NCBI GenBank assembly: GCA_905478225.1
Contig: CAJQHR010000018.1
Location: 1-64,000, forward strand
From: an uncultured Crocinitomix sp.
GTDB lineage: Bacteria > Bacteroidota > Bacteroidia > Flavobacteriales_D > Crocinitomicaceae
Length of the DNA stretch: 64,000 nucleotides
Reading direction: 5' to 3'
A model generated the notes under the pieces. That model searched no databases, had not been told where the DNA came from, and was given only the letters and a program-made list of their open reading frames with translations. Made by a program: the position numbers and the translations under genes. This document shows positions 40,695 through 51,686 of this stretch, piece by piece; position 1 is the first letter of the stretch, and each line of letters begins with the position of its first letter.

Positions 40695-41933
40695 CTATGA
40701 AAAATCCCAGCCGTATTCTGTTTGAAGTAGCCGCTCTATTAATTGAGTAACCGCCTCGTTTTCAGTGGACCTGATAACTTCTCCAATAAAAGCAGAAACA
40801 AGTAGTTTTTTAGCGTTTGCAAGAGAAATTCCGCGAGTTTGTAAATAGAATAATGCAGACTCATCTAATTGTCCCGTTGTTGAACCATGCGAGCATTTAA
40901 CGTCGTCCGCATAAATTTCAAGTTCCGGCTTTGAATTAATCGAGGCATTATCTGACAATAAAATATTGCCGTTATTCTGATAGGCATTAATTACCTGTGC
41001 ATCCTTTTGAACAATTACACGGCCATTAAATACACCGTTCGAATGATCGTCCATAACATATTTATAGTTCTCGTTACTATAACAATTTGGAACCTGATGA
41101 TCTACATAGGTATGATTGTCGACATGTTGTTTCCCTGAAGAAACAATTGCGCCGTTCATATATGTTTCGCAATTTTCACCAGCAACTGCAATGTTTATGT
41201 TGTTGCGTATTAAAAGTCCTGTAAGGGTGAAGGTATTGATTTTGAAGGTTGAATTTTTGGCTTGTTTCACTTGTTCGGTAGAAATGCTCAAATTTGACGC
41301 GCTTTCGTTTTGAATTTTGTGAATTGTTAAATGTGCGTTTTCTGCCACATTCACCTCAGTAATTGTGTTGTTAAAACAACTGTTTGCACCCTGACTAATA
41401 GTTGAAACAACAAGAGCCGCTGCTGAAGATTTTCCCGAATCAATTAGAATTCGATTATTCGCCATAACGCGCTCACCCGTGCTTAGAAAAACCAACTGTA
41501 GTGGTTTCTCAATAGTTTGATTTGCGGCAATTTTAATTGTAATTGCTTGGTCGAAAAGTCCTGCGTTAAGTGCTGTAAAGACGTCGTTATCATTTAAGTT
41601 AACGAGGTGGTTTACTGCCGTAGCACTTGTATAATTAACTTCAAAGTCATTATTAATTTGGCTGATGTCTGACCGAATTTTACCATTTTCAATGATAATA
41701 TAATTGTCTGAAATCAAATGGGATTGAACATCAATATCTGCTGAAGTTGTAGACGTATTTGTAAACTTCGTATTTGAAATTTTCCCAACCCGTGTATATT
41801 TCCAGTATTCATCCCGAGTCGTTGGAAAATCCATTCCCTTAACGCGTTCAATTACATTAGATTGAATATCATTTGAAGGAACATCAAGTTCACTTAAAAA
41901 GGCATCCATTTTTTCTGATAAAACTAAAGTCAT
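40695..41933 (-). CDS. sufD: Fe-S cluster assembly protein SufD
   Basis: DDVKCSHGSTTGQLDESALFYLQTRGISLANAKKLLVSAFIGEV. Confidence 0.95.
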   Translation of the reverse strand: MTLVLSEKMDAFLSELDVPSNDIQSNVIERVKGMDFPTTRDEYWKYTRVGKISNTKFTNTSTTSADIDVQSHLISDNYIIIENGKIRSDISQINNDFEVNYTSATAVNHLVNLNDNDVFTALNAGLFDQAITIKIAANQTIEKPLQLVFLSTGERVMANNRILIDSGKSSAAALVVSTISQGANSCFNNTITEVNVAENAHLTIHKIQNESASNLSISTEQVKQAKNSTFKINTFTLTGLLIRNNINIAVAGENCETYMNGAIVSSGKQHVDNHTYVDHQVPNCYSNENYKYVMDDHSNGVFNGRVIVQKDAQVINAYQNNGNILLSDNASINSKPELEIYADDVKCSHGSTTGQLDESALFYLQTRGISLANAKKLLVSAFIGEVIRSTENEAVTQLIERLLQTEYGWDFS

Positions 41934-41936
41934 TTC

Positions 41937-42707
41937 TTAAACCGTTTTTTCTTCTGTCAACCAATCGTATCCTTTTTCCTCTAATTCTAAAGCCAAGGAT
42001 TTGTCTCCCGTTTTCACAATTTTTCCATCTGCAAGAACATGCACAAAATCTGGAATGATATAATCTAACAAACGCTGATAATGCGTAATGATGATGACTG
42101 CATTGTTTTCGCTTTTCAGTTTATTTACGCCTGCTGCCACAACACGTAAAGCGTCAATGTCTAATCCGGAATCAGTTTCATCCAAAAAAGCCACTTTCGG
42201 GTCAAGCATAGCCATTTGAAAAATCTCATTTCTTTTTTTCTCTCCACCAGAAAAACCTTCGTTCACAGATCGTGATGCTAACTTTGAGTCTAATTCTACC
42301 AGTTTCGATTTTTCACGCACTAAAGCCATGAATTCTTTCGCTGACATTGGCTCATCCTTGCGATAATCTCTAATCTCGTTTATGGCCGTTCTTAAAAAGT
42401 TAATATTGGACACTCCCGGAATTTCAATTGGATACTGAAAAGCTAAAAATAAACCTTCTTTTGCGCGCTCATCTGGATCTAAATCTAAAAGATCAATGCC
42501 GTCCATATTAACAGAGCCGTCGGTCACTTCGTAACCATCTTTCCCTGCCACAACAGATGCTAAAGTCGATTTTCCAGCGCCATTTGGCCCCATAACCGCG
42601 TGAATTTCACCCGCTTTTACGGTCAAGTTTAAGCCTTTTAAAATTGCTTTTCCTTCATCCTCAATCTCGGCATGAAGGTTTTTGATATCTAATAATACTT
42701 TACTCAT
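41937..42707 (-). CDS. sufC: Fe-S cluster assembly ATPase SufC
   Basis: GPNGAGKSTLASVVAGKDGYEVTDG; NEGFSGGEKKRNEIFQMAMLDPKVAFLDETDSGLDIDAL. Confidence 0.97.
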   Translation of the reverse strand: MSKVLLDIKNLHAEIEDEGKAILKGLNLTVKAGEIHAVMGPNGAGKSTLASVVAGKDGYEVTDGSVNMDGIDLLDLDPDERAKEGLFLAFQYPIEIPGVSNINFLRTAINEIRDYRKDEPMSAKEFMALVREKSKLVELDSKLASRSVNEGFSGGEKKRNEIFQMAMLDPKVAFLDETDSGLDIDALRVVAAGVNKLKSENNAVIIITHYQRLLDYIIPDFVHVLADGKIVKTGDKSLALELEEKGYDWLTEEKTV

Positions 42708-42860
42708 TTTTTTCTTGATGTTAGATTGTAGATGTTAGACTTTTGGTCTTGGTTCTTTTTCTAAATCTGTTTTAATTATCGTTTCTCTTTTCGTTAAATA
42801 GCGCTTGGTGCTTAAGGTGTAATGAGCTCCTCGAAACTCGCACTCAATACTCAAACCTTT

Positions 42861-44303
42861 TTACCCAACACTGTTCTCCAATGAAATTGCTAAAAGTTTT
42901 TGTGCTTCAACGGCAAATTCCATTGGTAGTTTATTTAATACTTCTTTTACATATCCATTTACAATCAGACCAATTGCACTTTCTTCAGAAAGTCCACGTT
43001 GCTGACAGTAAAAAATTTGATCTTCACCAATTTTTGATGTGGTAGCTTCGTGCTCTAACTTGGCTGAATTATTTAAACATTCAATATAAGGGAAGGTATG
43101 TGCTCCGCATCTATCTGACATCAATAAACTATCACATTGTGTAAAGTTTCTTGCGTTATGTGCGTTTTTGTTTATTTGAATCAATCCTCTGTATGAATTT
43201 TGAGATTGACCGGCTGAAATCCCTTTTGAGATTACGGTACTTTTCGTGTTTTTACCCAGATGGATCATCTTAGTACCAGTATCTGCTTGTTGGTAATTGT
43301 TTGTCACAGCAACGGAATAAAATTCTCCAATTGAATTATCTCCTTTCAGGATGCAAGAGGGGTATTTCCAAGTTACGGCCGAACCAGTTTCAACCTGGGT
43401 CCAAGAAATTTTTGAATTTGTATGGCAAATACCACGTTTCGTTACAAAATTGAATATTCCACCAACGCCATCCTTGTCGCCAGGGAACCAGTTTTGCACG
43501 GTTGAGTATTTTATTTCGGCATCATCCAACGCTATTAATTCAACAACTGCCGCGTGTAACTGATTTTCGTCTCGTTGAGGTGCCGTGCATCCTTCTAAGT
43601 ATGAAACATAACTACCTTCATCTGCAACAACCAATGTGCGCTCAAATTGTCCCGTTCCAGATTCGTTAATTCTAAAGTAGGTTGATAACTCCATTGGGCA
43701 CCGCACCCCTTTTGGAATATAACAAAACGATCCATCAGAAAAAACGGCTGAATTTAGTGCGGCGTAAAAATTATCCGTCGTTGGCACAACTGTTCCAAGA
43801 TGCTTTCTTACTAAATCGGGATGATTTTGAACGGCTTCACTGAAAGATGAAAAGATGATTCCTAATTCACCTAATTTCTCTTTAAAAGAAGTGGCAACTG
43901 AAACGGAGTCCATTACAAAATCGACTGCAACGCCCGTTAGTTTTTTCTGCTCATCCATTGAAATTCCCAACTTGTCCATTGTGGCTTTCATTTCTGGATC
44001 AACATCATCCCAACTTTCATACTGCTTTTTAGGTGCAGCGAAATATGAAATTTCTTGAAATTCTGGTTTTGTATAATGAACATGCGCCCATTCAGGCTCT
44101 TTCATTTCCTGCCAAATTTTAAATGCATTTAAGCGATATTCCAATAGCCATTCAGGCTCATCCTTCTTCGCAGATATCAAACGAATAACGTCCTCGTTTA
44201 ACCCTACAGGGAATTTCTCTGATTCTATATCAGTTGTAAAACCGAACTTATACTCCTGGTTTTTTAAATCCGCTGCTAATTCTTCTTCTGTATAACTTGC
44301 CAT
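42861..44303 (-). CDS. sufB: Fe-S cluster assembly protein SufB
   Basis: [83 protein letters not shown]. Confidence 0.97.
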   Translation of the reverse strand: MASYTEEELAADLKNQEYKFGFTTDIESEKFPVGLNEDVIRLISAKKDEPEWLLEYRLNAFKIWQEMKEPEWAHVHYTKPEFQEISYFAAPKKQYESWDDVDPEMKATMDKLGISMDEQKKLTGVAVDFVMDSVSVATSFKEKLGELGIIFSSFSEAVQNHPDLVRKHLGTVVPTTDNFYAALNSAVFSDGSFCYIPKGVRCPMELSTYFRINESGTGQFERTLVVADEGSYVSYLEGCTAPQRDENQLHAAVVELIALDDAEIKYSTVQNWFPGDKDGVGGIFNFVTKRGICHTNSKISWTQVETGSAVTWKYPSCILKGDNSIGEFYSVAVTNNYQQADTGTKMIHLGKNTKSTVISKGISAGQSQNSYRGLIQINKNAHNARNFTQCDSLLMSDRCGAHTFPYIECLNNSAKLEHEATTSKIGEDQIFYCQQRGLSEESAIGLIVNGYVKEVLNKLPMEFAVEAQKLLAISLENSVG

Positions 44304-44359
44304 TTAGTATCTCGTTGCTGCAGAATTTTGTTTTGCGTTTGAAGTAATTGTTTCTGTGA

Positions 44360-44683
44360 TTAAAGTGAAAAACTTTCTCCGCATCCACAGGTGCGTGATG
44401 CATTAGGGTTGGTAAATACAAAACCTTTACCGTTTAACCCTCCGCTGTAGTCAAGTATTGTGCCAGCCAAATACAGCACACTCTTCTTATTCATGACCAC
44501 TTTTATTCCGTTATCTTCAAACTCTTTATCGTCTTCCTCTATGCTATTGTCAAATTCTAATTGATACATCAAACCTGAGCATCCACCACCTTCAACTCCA
44601 ACACGAATGAAATGTCCCTCGTTGTTTTCCTCACTCATCATTCTCAGTGCGGTATCTTTCGCTAAATCAGTAACTGTTATCAT
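44360..44683 (-). CDS. A-type Fe-S carrier (SufA/IscA/ErpA family)
   Basis: GVEGGGCSGLMYQLEFD…NPNASRTCGCGESFSL: conserved C…CGC. Confidence 0.95.
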   Translation of the reverse strand: MITVTDLAKDTALRMMSEENNEGHFIRVGVEGGGCSGLMYQLEFDNSIEEDDKEFEDNGIKVVMNKKSVLYLAGTILDYSGGLNGKGFVFTNPNASRTCGCGESFSL

Positions 44684-44713
44684 ATCGCTTTTGTTTCGAT
44701 TTATTCAAATTTA

Positions 44714-44754
44714 TTGTGCCTCATTGTGCAAATAAAGATAAATATTTGTGCAAA
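44714..44754 (-). promoter_or_regulatory. Three phased TTGTGC direct repeats upstream of the suf operon
   Basis: TTGTGC at 44714, TTGTGCAAA at 44724, TTGTGCAAA at 44746 (plus strand): offsets 10 and 22 bp, immediately 5' of the A-type carrier gene. Confidence 0.4.
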
Positions 44755-45060
44755 AATACCCTTTTTATGGTATCGCAACAAAAAAAACAGCTAATAAATG
44801 GATTGGTCTTTTACGAAAATCGCTGTAGATATTGATAATACTGAGTTTTACGCTTATTTTTTATTTAGAATGATTCTAAACAGTTGAGGTCAAATCAGAT
44901 AAAATTGAATAATTTGTCATTAATTAAAAACAGCATTAATTTTGTAATTTACTATAAGATTTGATAACGTGAAAGCGAACAGAGAACTAAACTCTTATTT
45001 AATTGTTTTTAAAGATGTTTGCTATAAATCATTACGGTTATCATAAAATAAATTAGAAAC

Positions 45061-45738
45061 ATGAAAACATCAATCGCAAGAAAAGTACTGATGGCACTGT
45101 CCGGATTTTTTCTTCTTTTCTTTTTACTACAGCACTTCGTTATTAATTTTTCTTCAGTATTTGGTGACGGTGATGGATTTAATAGCGCTTCTCATTTTAT
45201 GGGAACAAATTCAATTATTCAATTTGGCCTGCAACCCGTCTTAATTTTCGGTGTTATTTTTCATTTAGCAATGGGGATATATCTGGAATTACAGAATAAT
45301 AAAGCGCGAAGTGTTAAATATGCTATGAACAAGCCTGGTGCAAATTCTAGTTGGATGTCGCGTAACATGATTTATACGGGTCTAATGGTTATGTTGTTTT
45401 TAGGACTGCATTTTTATGATTTTTGGATTCCTGAAATCAAAACAAAATTCATTGTTGGTGACATGACTGGTTTAATGGCAGATGGTGAGACTTTACGCTA
45501 TTTTCATGAATTGCAATTGAAGTTTCAAGATCCAATTCGGGTGGCTTTATATTGTGTTTCCTTTATCTTCTTATCTCTTCACCTTTTACATGGATTTCAA
45601 TCGGCTTTCCAATCTGTTGGATTCAATCACAATAGATACACACCAATTATTAAAAAATTAGGTAATTTATATGCTGTTTTAGTTCCATTAGGATTCATAT
45701 TTATTGCAGTTTACCATTACCTTAATCCCCCTCATTAA
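45061..45738 (+). CDS. sdhC: succinate dehydrogenase cytochrome b subunit
   Basis: Five-TM-like architecture with conserved His; directly upstream of sdhA-sdhB. Confidence 0.93.
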   Translation: MKTSIARKVLMALSGFFLLFFLLQHFVINFSSVFGDGDGFNSASHFMGTNSIIQFGLQPVLIFGVIFHLAMGIYLELQNNKARSVKYAMNKPGANSSWMSRNMIYTGLMVMLFLGLHFYDFWIPEIKTKFIVGDMTGLMADGETLRYFHELQLKFQDPIRVALYCVSFIFLSLHLLHGFQSAFQSVGFNHNRYTPIIKKLGNLYAVLVPLGFIFIAVYHYLNPPH

Positions 45739-45750
45739 TATTTAGAAAAG

Positions 45751-47766
45751 ATGTCAGTTTTAGATGCAAAAATACCGGAAGGACCAATTAAAGAAAAATG
45801 GACTAATCATAAGAACAACATCAATGTTGTTAATCCTGCAAATAAAAGACTAATTGATGTAATTGTAGTGGGTACTGGCTTGGCTGGTGGATCAGCTGCC
45901 GCATCTTTAGCTGAAATGGGATATGCTGTAAAAGCATTCTGTTTTCAAGATTCTCCGCGAAGAGCGCATTCAATTGCTGCGCAAGGAGGAATTAATGCCG
46001 CGAAAAATTATCAAAATGATGGTGATTCAGTTTACCGATTGTTTTATGACACGGTAAAAGGTGGAGATTATAGAGGAAGAGAGGCGAATGTTTATCGTTT
46101 GGCTGAAGTTTCTGCTAATATTATTGATCAATGTGTGGCGCAGGGTGTTCCGTTTGCTCGTGAATATGGTGGTTTATTAGATAACCGTTCATTTGGCGGT
46201 GTACTTGTATCACGTACTTTTTACGCAAAAGGACAAACGGGTCAACAGCTTTTATTAGGGGCTTATTCAGCAATGAATCGTCAGATTGGTAAAGGAAAAA
46301 TAAAAATGTACAACCGCCACGAAATGCTGGACGTTGTAGTGGTTGGAGGTAAGGCGAGAGGAATTATAGCGCGTAATTTAATTACGGGATCAATTGAGCG
46401 TCACTCTGCTCATGCAGTAGTAATTGCTTCTGGGGGATATGGAAATGTATTTTTCCTCTCAACCAATGCAATGGGATCGAATGTAACGGCGGCGTGGAAA
46501 ATTCACAAAAAAGGTGCTTTCTTCGCTAATCCATGTTATACACAAATTCACCCAACGTGTATTCCACGTTCTGGTGATTATCAATCGAAATTAACCCTAA
46601 TGTCGGAATCATTAAGAAATGATGGACGTATTTGGGTGCCAAAGAATAAAGAAGATGTTGAAGCCATTCGAAATGGATCTAAAAAACCAGTCGAATTGTC
46701 TGAAGAAGAAAGAGATTATTACTTAGAAAGAAGATATCCTGCCTTTGGTAACTTAGTGCCGCGTGATGTGGCTTCAAGAGCAGCGAAAGAAAGATGTGAT
46801 GCTGGTTATGGTGTAAATCAAACGGGTGAAGCTGTATTCTTAGATTTTGCTTCGGCAATTCAGCGTTATGGAAAAGAAGCAGCAACGGTTAATCACGAGC
46901 CAGATGCAAGTAAAGAACGTATTATTGAATTGGGTGCTGAAGTCATCAAAAATAAATACGGAAACCTATTCCAAATGTATGAGAAGATCGTCGATCAAAA
47001 TCCATACAAAACACCAATGATGATTTACCCTGCGGTGCATTATACAATGGGAGGGATTTGGGTTGATTATAATTTAATGACTACTATACCTGGTTGTTAT
47101 GCTGCTGGTGAGGCGAATTTCTCGGATCACGGTGCAAACAGATTGGGAGCGTCTGCATTGATGCAAGGTTTGGCTGATGGTTATTTTGTGTTGCCTTATA
47201 CTATGGGCGATTATTTAGCAGATGAAATTAGAACGGGTCCAATTCCAACAGATTCGCCTGAATTTGATCAAGCTGAAAAAGATGTTCGCGGGATCATTGA
47301 TACTTTGATGAATGTCAAAGGGACTAAATCTGTGGACCATTTCCATAAAGAATTGGGTATGGTTATGTGGAACAATGCTGGTATGGCGCGCAACGAAACA
47401 GATTTAAAGGCTGCAATCGCTAAGATCCGTAAAATTCGAGAAGAATTCTGGAAGGATGTTCGCATTCCTGGAGAAGCAACCGAATTAAATTCAGAACTTG
47501 AAAAGGCTATCCGTGTCGCAGATTTCTTAGAATTAGGTGAATTATTTGCTAAAGATGCTCTTGAGAGAAATGAATCATGTGGTGGACACTTTAGAGAAGA
47601 GTCTGTAGAGATTGGTGGAGAGCAAGAAGGAGAAGCAAAACGTGATGATGTGAATTTCAAATACGTTTCTGCTTGGGAATGGACCGGTGATCCAGGTGAA
47701 GCTAAACTGCACAAAGAAGAATTAGAATTTAAAGATATTGAGTTAAAAACACGTTCATATAAATAA
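45751..47766 (+). CDS. sdhA: succinate dehydrogenase/fumarate reductase flavoprotein subunit
   Basis: [82 protein letters not shown]. Confidence 0.97.
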   Translation: MSVLDAKIPEGPIKEKWTNHKNNINVVNPANKRLIDVIVVGTGLAGGSAAASLAEMGYAVKAFCFQDSPRRAHSIAAQGGINAAKNYQNDGDSVYRLFYDTVKGGDYRGREANVYRLAEVSANIIDQCVAQGVPFAREYGGLLDNRSFGGVLVSRTFYAKGQTGQQLLLGAYSAMNRQIGKGKIKMYNRHEMLDVVVVGGKARGIIARNLITGSIERHSAHAVVIASGGYGNVFFLSTNAMGSNVTAAWKIHKKGAFFANPCYTQIHPTCIPRSGDYQSKLTLMSESLRNDGRIWVPKNKEDVEAIRNGSKKPVELSEEERDYYLERRYPAFGNLVPRDVASRAAKERCDAGYGVNQTGEAVFLDFASAIQRYGKEAATVNHEPDASKERIIELGAEVIKNKYGNLFQMYEKIVDQNPYKTPMMIYPAVHYTMGGIWVDYNLMTTIPGCYAAGEANFSDHGANRLGASALMQGLADGYFVLPYTMGDYLADEIRTGPIPTDSPEFDQAEKDVRGIIDTLMNVKGTKSVDHFHKELGMVMWNNAGMARNETDLKAAIAKIRKIREEFWKDVRIPGEATELNSELEKAIRVADFLELGELFAKDALERNESCGGHFREESVEIGGEQEGEAKRDDVNFKYVSAWEWTGDPGEAKLHKEELEFKDIELKTRSYK

Positions 47767-47773
47767 TAAAGTT

Positions 47774-48541
47774 ATGTCGGAAACTACAATGAACTTAACA
47801 TTAAAGATTTGGCGCCAGAAAGATGCTAAATCGAAAGGAAAAATAGTCAGCTATCCAATTTCTGGAATCTCTGGGCACATGTCTTTCTTGGAAATGATGG
47901 ACGTTTTAAATGAACAGTTGATCAATGAGGGGCAAGAGCCTGTTGCATTTGATCATGATTGTCGCGAAGGAATTTGCGGAAGTTGCTCATTGCATATTAA
48001 TGGGGAGGCACATGGACCAGATAGAGGCGTTACAACATGTCAATTGCACATGCGTATGTTTAAAGATGGCGATACTATCTTTATTGAGCCGTTTAGAGCA
48101 AAAGCATTTCCGGTGATAAAAGATTTAATTGTTGATCGTACATCATTTGATCGTATTCAACATGCAGGCGGATTTATTTCGGTAAATACTTCTGGAAACA
48201 CCCAGGATGCGAATTCAATACCAATTCCTAAAGCAGATGCGGATAAAGCATTTGATGCTGCAACTTGTATAGGTTGTGGGGCTTGTGTTGCAAGTTGTAA
48301 AAATGCATCTGCAATGCTATATGTTTCTGCAAAAGTGGCACAGTTCTCATTGTTACCGCAAGGAAAAGTAGAAGCGAAAGACCGTGTGTTAAATATGGTT
48401 GAGCAAATGGATAAAGAAGGTTTTGGTAACTGCACCAACACTGGAGCTTGCGAAGTGGAATGTCCTAAAGGAATTTCTTTAGAAAACATTGCAAGAATGA
48501 ATAACGAATATTTAAAAGCCTCGATTACTAGAGAAGCTTAG
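47774..48541 (+). CDS. sdhB: succinate dehydrogenase/fumarate reductase iron-sulfur subunit
   Basis: [52 protein letters not shown]. Confidence 0.97.
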   Translation: MSETTMNLTLKIWRQKDAKSKGKIVSYPISGISGHMSFLEMMDVLNEQLINEGQEPVAFDHDCREGICGSCSLHINGEAHGPDRGVTTCQLHMRMFKDGDTIFIEPFRAKAFPVIKDLIVDRTSFDRIQHAGGFISVNTSGNTQDANSIPIPKADADKAFDAATCIGCGACVASCKNASAMLYVSAKVAQFSLLPQGKVEAKDRVLNMVEQMDKEGFGNCTNTGACEVECPKGISLENIARMNNEYLKASITREA

Positions 48542-48561
48542 CAAAATAATAAAGAAAATAT

Positions 48562-48611
48562 AATCCCTCCAAGTGCATTTCGAGAACCTCAATGTACCTG
48601 GGGGGATTTTT
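48562..48611 (+). terminator. Rho-independent terminator after sdhB
   Basis: aatccctcca…tggggggattttt stem (one G-U), long loop. Confidence 0.65.
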
Positions 48612-48649
48612 AGTTTAAAAAAACTAAATTGCCCTTTCAAAATACATGA

Positions 48650-49582
48650 ATGATACAGAAGCCTATTGATATTTCCAATAAGACGGTCCTCATTGCTGCT
48701 TTAGACTGGGGTATGGGGCACACAACACGGTGCTTTTCAATCATTCGTGTTTTAATGGGGCAAGACAATAAACTTATTTTTGCTGGAGATGTTAATCAAA
48801 TTCAATTTATTCGAAAAGAGTTTCCTAGCATAAGGATAGAGAAATTGGATGGATACAAAATATTACTTGATTCCAATAAAAACACCTACAGTCAATTGGC
48901 GCGCCAACGAAGTAAAGTTCAAAAAGCGATTAGAAAGGAAACGAAATGGTTGAATAGGTATTTGAATGAGAATAAAGTTGATGTGGTTATTTCTGATAAT
49001 CGTTATGGGTTTTATAGTGTTGAAATCCCTTCAATTCTAATCACACACCAATTGAATCTTCAAGTCCCAAACTTTAAATTTTTCGCAAATTATCTCATTA
49101 AAAAATATGTCCAACGATTCAGTGCGGTTTGGGTTCCAGATGACGCCCAGCGAACATTAACCGGTGAGCTTTCCAATCAAAAACTGAATATCCCCATCCA
49201 CTTTATTGGGGTGTTGAATCGCTTTAAACAGGTAAAGGCTGAAAAAAAATACGACTATTTAGTTATTTTAACCGGTCCTGAACCTGAGCGGACAAATTTT
49301 TTAGAATACGCCAAGGAAGAAATGCTGAATTTAGGAGTTACGGCGGCCTTTGTTGGCGCACATGTGGATGGTTTTGATTCTTTTTTCTACCCAACCACGG
49401 CGGAATTGGAAACGCTAATTGCGCAGAGTAATTGTGTTTTCTCCAGAGCGGGTTACACCACAATTATGGAGATGGTTGGTCTGGATAAGAAGGCATTTCT
49501 TTTTCCAACGAGAGGTCAATATGAACAAGAATATTTAGCGAAGCACATCAAGCATCCGCAGTTACAATTCTTCAACGATTAA
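48650..49582 (+). CDS. MurG/GT28-like glycosyltransferase family protein
   Basis: 'LIAALDWGMGHTTRCFSIIRVLMGQDNKLIFAGD', 'LIAQSNCVFSRAGYTTIMEMVGLDKKAFLFPTRGQYEQEYLAKHI'. Confidence 0.75.
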   Translation: MIQKPIDISNKTVLIAALDWGMGHTTRCFSIIRVLMGQDNKLIFAGDVNQIQFIRKEFPSIRIEKLDGYKILLDSNKNTYSQLARQRSKVQKAIRKETKWLNRYLNENKVDVVISDNRYGFYSVEIPSILITHQLNLQVPNFKFFANYLIKKYVQRFSAVWVPDDAQRTLTGELSNQKLNIPIHFIGVLNRFKQVKAEKKYDYLVILTGPEPERTNFLEYAKEEMLNLGVTAAFVGAHVDGFDSFFYPTTAELETLIAQSNCVFSRAGYTTIMEMVGLDKKAFLFPTRGQYEQEYLAKHIKHPQLQFFND

Positions 49583-49629
49583 TTTCGAGACGGCTACATA
49601 TGCTCAAAAGTTCGTAGTAAAATGCCGCA

Positions 49630-50103
49630 CTAAACAAATAGCATATGTGTATTATCCGTGTCAGCTCGAGCGTAAAAGTCGCCAACGGTAATAATACCAT
49701 CTAAATCATCAATTAGGTCCTCTTTTTTTAGGTGGAACATATCCACAGCCAATTTACAGCCCCAAAGTTTCACGCCAGAATCTGAAAGGATTTCTAGAAA
49801 TTCCCCAACAGGTGGTATATCCAATTTTTCCATTTCTTTCTTCATCATTCGTGTAGCCAAAGCCTCCATTTCTGGAAGTCCGCCTAGTAATGTTGGCATG
49901 TGCATTGCTGGGTTGCCAACTGTGGCCACATGTAAATGTTCTAATTTCTTTTTCTGAATGGCTTCCAATCCAAAAAAGGTAAAGAATATTTCTGATTCAA
50001 TGCCTTCCATTCTGGCACCATTGGCCATTATAAATGCGGCGTATACATTTTCAATTGTTGCTTTTGATAAAATAAAAAGCATCTTTTTAGCTGCTGTAGG
50101 CAT
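49630..50103 (-). CDS. DsrE/DsrF/DrsH-like family protein
   Basis: 'MLFILSKATIENVYAAFIMANGARMEGIESEIFFTFFGLEAIQKKK…SDSGVKLWGCKLAVDMFHLKKEDLID' with conserved Cys. ATG at 50103 preferred. Confidence 0.88.
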   Translation of the reverse strand: MPTAAKKMLFILSKATIENVYAAFIMANGARMEGIESEIFFTFFGLEAIQKKKLEHLHVATVGNPAMHMPTLLGGLPEMEALATRMMKKEMEKLDIPPVGEFLEILSDSGVKLWGCKLAVDMFHLKKEDLIDDLDGIITVGDFYARADTDNTHMLFV

Positions 50104-50122
50104 AATTATTTGTTTAAAACGG

Positions 50123-50431
50123 TTAGATACAACTTTTTGGTTTCGGAATTCCTGCAATCATTGTGGATACTTTTAAGGGACCACCTGGAAATAATGCGTA
50201 AAATTCTTTCACATTAAAGACACCACTTTTTTTGATTCCACGAATTGAAAGTGCTTCCTCTTTTTTGTGTTTACCTTGCAGGTAGTCAATAACTTCCCAA
50301 TGTCTGTCAGTCATTTCAATACCTTTTTCTGTCGCAATTTCATGACCAATAGTTTTGTCCCATTGTGAGAAATCAGTGAGGTATCCCTCTTCATTTACTT
50401 TGATCGATTTACTGGCGATTACTTTTTCCAT
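50123..50431 (-). CDS. TusE/DsrC/DsvC family sulfur-relay protein
   Basis: 'VNEEGYLTDFSQWDKTIGHEIATEKGIEMTDRHWEVIDYLQ…FYALFPGGPLKVSTMIAGIPKPKSCI' with penultimate Cys. Confidence 0.92.
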   Translation of the reverse strand: MEKVIASKSIKVNEEGYLTDFSQWDKTIGHEIATEKGIEMTDRHWEVIDYLQGKHKKEEALSIRGIKKSGVFNVKEFYALFPGGPLKVSTMIAGIPKPKSCI

Positions 50432-50444
50432 AATTCATTATTTT

Positions 50445-51686
50445 TTAATCTTTTTTTTCAATTATTTTTCCTTCTGTACTCATTGTTGTGGTTACAAAAG
50501 GGATATGTGTTCCTTTTAATAGCATGTTCCAATAAATCCACCTAAAAGCTAATTTTCCCATATGGTTCATTCTAGTTTCTTTCAGCAGCTTTAAGGGGGC
50601 GACACCTGGAATTGGAAAAGTTCCTTCAACTGGTTCTTGGGTATAATTAAAATCGATTAAAATTGCTTTCCCGTTTCCAGTTTCAACAAAACAATTCGAA
50701 TGGCCATCAAATTCTTCTTTTAATGGTTTGCCTGCTATAAATCGCAATATGTCCTCTTCCAATATTTCACCTTCAAAATGCGCTACAGATCCAGCTTTTG
50801 ATGCGGGTATATTAGAAGCATCTCCAATCACAAATATGTTTTCATGCGCCTTGGATTGAAGAGGCCCTTTATTTGTTGGAACAAAATTCATGTCATCTCC
50901 CAAACCAGATCTTTCAATCATTTCGTCTCCTAAGTTTGTGGGTGTGGTAACCAAAAAGGTCATATTCTACCTCTTGGCCTCCATAATCTATAATTTTCTT
51001 GTTTTTAAGATCTACTTTTTCAATATTGAAATACGTTACGTCCTTAATTTGTTTTTCCTCCAGTAAATAATCTAAAAGCTCGGTTGCTTTTGGTTTTGTA
51101 AAGGCGCCATCCAACGGAGTTACATAGGTGATATCCACCTTGTCTCGCATGTCTTTGTTTTTGAAAAAAGAATCGGCTAAAAAGGCAAATTCAAGTGGTG
51201 CAACAGGGCGTTTTATAGGCATTTCAGTAATATGGACAACCAGTTTTCCTCCTTGCCACTCACGCAACTTGTTTCGCAAGGCTTTGGCACCTTCAAACGT
51301 ATAAAAATCAAAATGCTTTTATGCCATTCCGGTCCTTGCATGCCTTCTGTTTCTTCTGGGGCAATTTTGGTTCCTGTCGCAATAATTAATATATCGGAAT
51401 TCAAGGTTTCATTCTCTAAAACGACGGTATTCTTCTCGGGAATCACCTTCTCAATTTTTTGAATGATATAATTGACTCCTTTTGGAATAAACTTGCCTCC
51501 CTTTTTTTTCACATCTTTTGACTTGTGCATGTCAAACGGAAGAAATAAAAACCCCGGCTGATAGTAATGCGTTCTGAATTGGTCAACAACAGTGATTTTC
51601 CAATGATCTTTCGGAAGTTTTTTGATCATATGATTGGCCATCATTGTTCCGCCTGTGCCAGCACCTAAGATCACTAAATTTTTCAT
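50445..51686 (-). pseudogene. sulfide:quinone reductase-like FAD oxidoreductase broken by two homopolymer frameshifts
   Basis: ORFs 51213..51686, 50914..51279 and 50445..50963 are consecutive parts of one SQR-like protein. Frame restored by +1 T at 51310-51313 and -1 T at 50953-50957 (minus-strand bases). Confidence 0.85.

Noticed and set aside
47268-47714. Minus-strand ORF (148 aa) antisense to sdhA
   Set aside because: Shadow ORF opposite a strongly conserved gene; Ser/Pro-rich composition without recognisable motifs.
49630-50431. DsrE/DsrC as part of a dissimilatory sulfite reductase (dsrAB) system
   Set aside because: No dsrAB, dsrMKJOP or dsrL in the window, and the DsrC-family protein lacks the second C-terminal Cys needed for the canonical reaction.
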